This document shows positions 6,305 through 6,424 of a stretch of 6,424 nucleotides of DNA, piece after piece; the stretch's first letter is position 1; each line of letters opens with the position of its first letter. This DNA comes from an uncultured beta proteobacterium (GTDB lineage: Bacteria > Pseudomonadota > Gammaproteobacteria > Burkholderiales > Burkholderiaceae_C): positions 1 through 6,424 of the forward strand of contig CAJBVC010000166.1 of the NCBI GenBank assembly GCA_903958915.1, read 5' to 3'. The notes below the pieces were generated by a model. It was not told the origin of the DNA. It ran no database searches and saw nothing but the letters and a program-made list of their open reading frames with translations. The position numbers were made by a program, and so were the translations under genes.

Positions 6305-6349
6305 TGGTAGGGCGTGAGTGACTTGAACACTCGACCAAAGGATTATGAG
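6305..6349 (-). tRNA. 3' half of a CAT-anticodon tRNA gene: probable attachment-site remnant
   Basis: Read on the minus strand, 6349-6305 starts with the seven-base anticodon loop CTCATAA (6349-6343, anticodon CAT). It continues with the 3' anticodon strand TCCTT, variable bases TGGTC, a perfect T-arm (stem GAGTG/CACTC around loop TTCAAGT), acceptor strand ACGCCCT, discriminator A and an encoded CCA (6307-6305). The 5' half is absent: bases before the loop do not pair as the anticodon stem (AAGGA expected), there is no D-arm, and no AGGGCGT acceptor strand occurs upstream. The break at the anticodon loop is where many tyrosine integrases cross over. The parent is either elongator tRNA-Met or the lysidine-modified tRNA-Ile2; the TTGGTC and TTCAAGT features lean slightly to Ile2. 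It is not a functional tRNA as it stands. Confidence 0.8.
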
Positions 6350-6424
6350 CGAGAAGGCCGGTATCGTTATTGCTTTACCACCTTCATTAACATTGGTTAT
6401 CAAAGTTCTACGAATGCAGTAGTC
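6350..6424. mobile_element. Probable end of an integrative element (continues beyond the window)
   Basis: Where the 5' half of the tRNA should be, there is unrelated DNA with 31 G+C in 75 bases, lower than the coding regions to the left. Because the 3' end of the remnant faces the cyclase gene, the cyclase side is the original downstream chromosome and this side is the element. No integrase or other gene can be seen in 75 bases, so the call rests on the tRNA break alone. Confidence 0.5.

Noticed and set aside
6305..6424. A complete tRNA gene at the right edge
   Set aside because: The D-arm, 5' acceptor strand and 5' anticodon strand are all missing; only the 3' half folds.
1..6424. CRISPR array, insertion sequence or transposase
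   Set aside because: No spaced direct repeats at DNA level, no terminal inverted repeats and no transposase-like protein were seen. The 108-bp periodicity in the coiled-coil gene is at protein level only.

Overview
The window looks like the chromosome of a betaproteobacterium, most likely a Burkholderiales/Comamonadaceae-type heterotroph. That assignment rests on the protein flavour (a geranyl/methylcrotonyl-type acyl-CoA carboxylase beside a LiuR-like MerR regulator, and a GAF-GAF-PAS adenylate cyclase), moderate-to-high G+C codon use and Shine-Dalgarno spacing. No database was consulted, so it is inference.

Region 1 (1-1916) is an acyl-CoA catabolism locus. On the minus strand, entering from the left edge, is the N-terminal 325 residues of an acyl-CoA carboxylase carboxyltransferase subunit. 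Divergent from it are a small SCP2 (sterol carrier protein 2-like) lipid-binding protein and, 20 bp later, a MerR-family regulator. The 162-bp gap between the divergent genes holds a good sigma70 promoter for the carboxylase (TTGACG, 17 bp, TCTAAT). Its -35 box lies inside a near-perfect palindrome centred on ACGTTAACGT, the expected kind of operator for a LiuR-like repressor. The locus reads as a self-contained switch: the regulator would sense an acyl-CoA intermediate and release both the carboxylase operon and its own SCP2-regulator operon.

Region 2 (1957-2848) holds a minus-strand secreted protein of unknown function, convergent with the regulator gene, and then a 229-bp gap with no convincing gene.

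Region 3 (2849-6260) is a tight plus-strand set of three genes: an acidic protein of unknown function, a coiled-coil protein built from 36-residue repeats, and a 770-residue class III adenylate cyclase (GAF-GAF-PAS-cyclase-TPR-like tail). The last two overlap by 14 bp. This arrangement suggests a cAMP signalling module in which the two small proteins assist or place the cyclase. The coiled-coil repeat protein is the least familiar component.

Region 4 (6261-6424) contains the 3' half of a tRNA gene with anticodon CAT, on the minus strand. It runs from the anticodon loop to an encoded CCA, and its 5' half is replaced by unrelated, A+T-richer DNA. This is the classic scar of an integrative element in a tRNA gene. 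The geometry puts the element to the right of position 6350, outside the window, and makes the cyclase module flanking chromosome.
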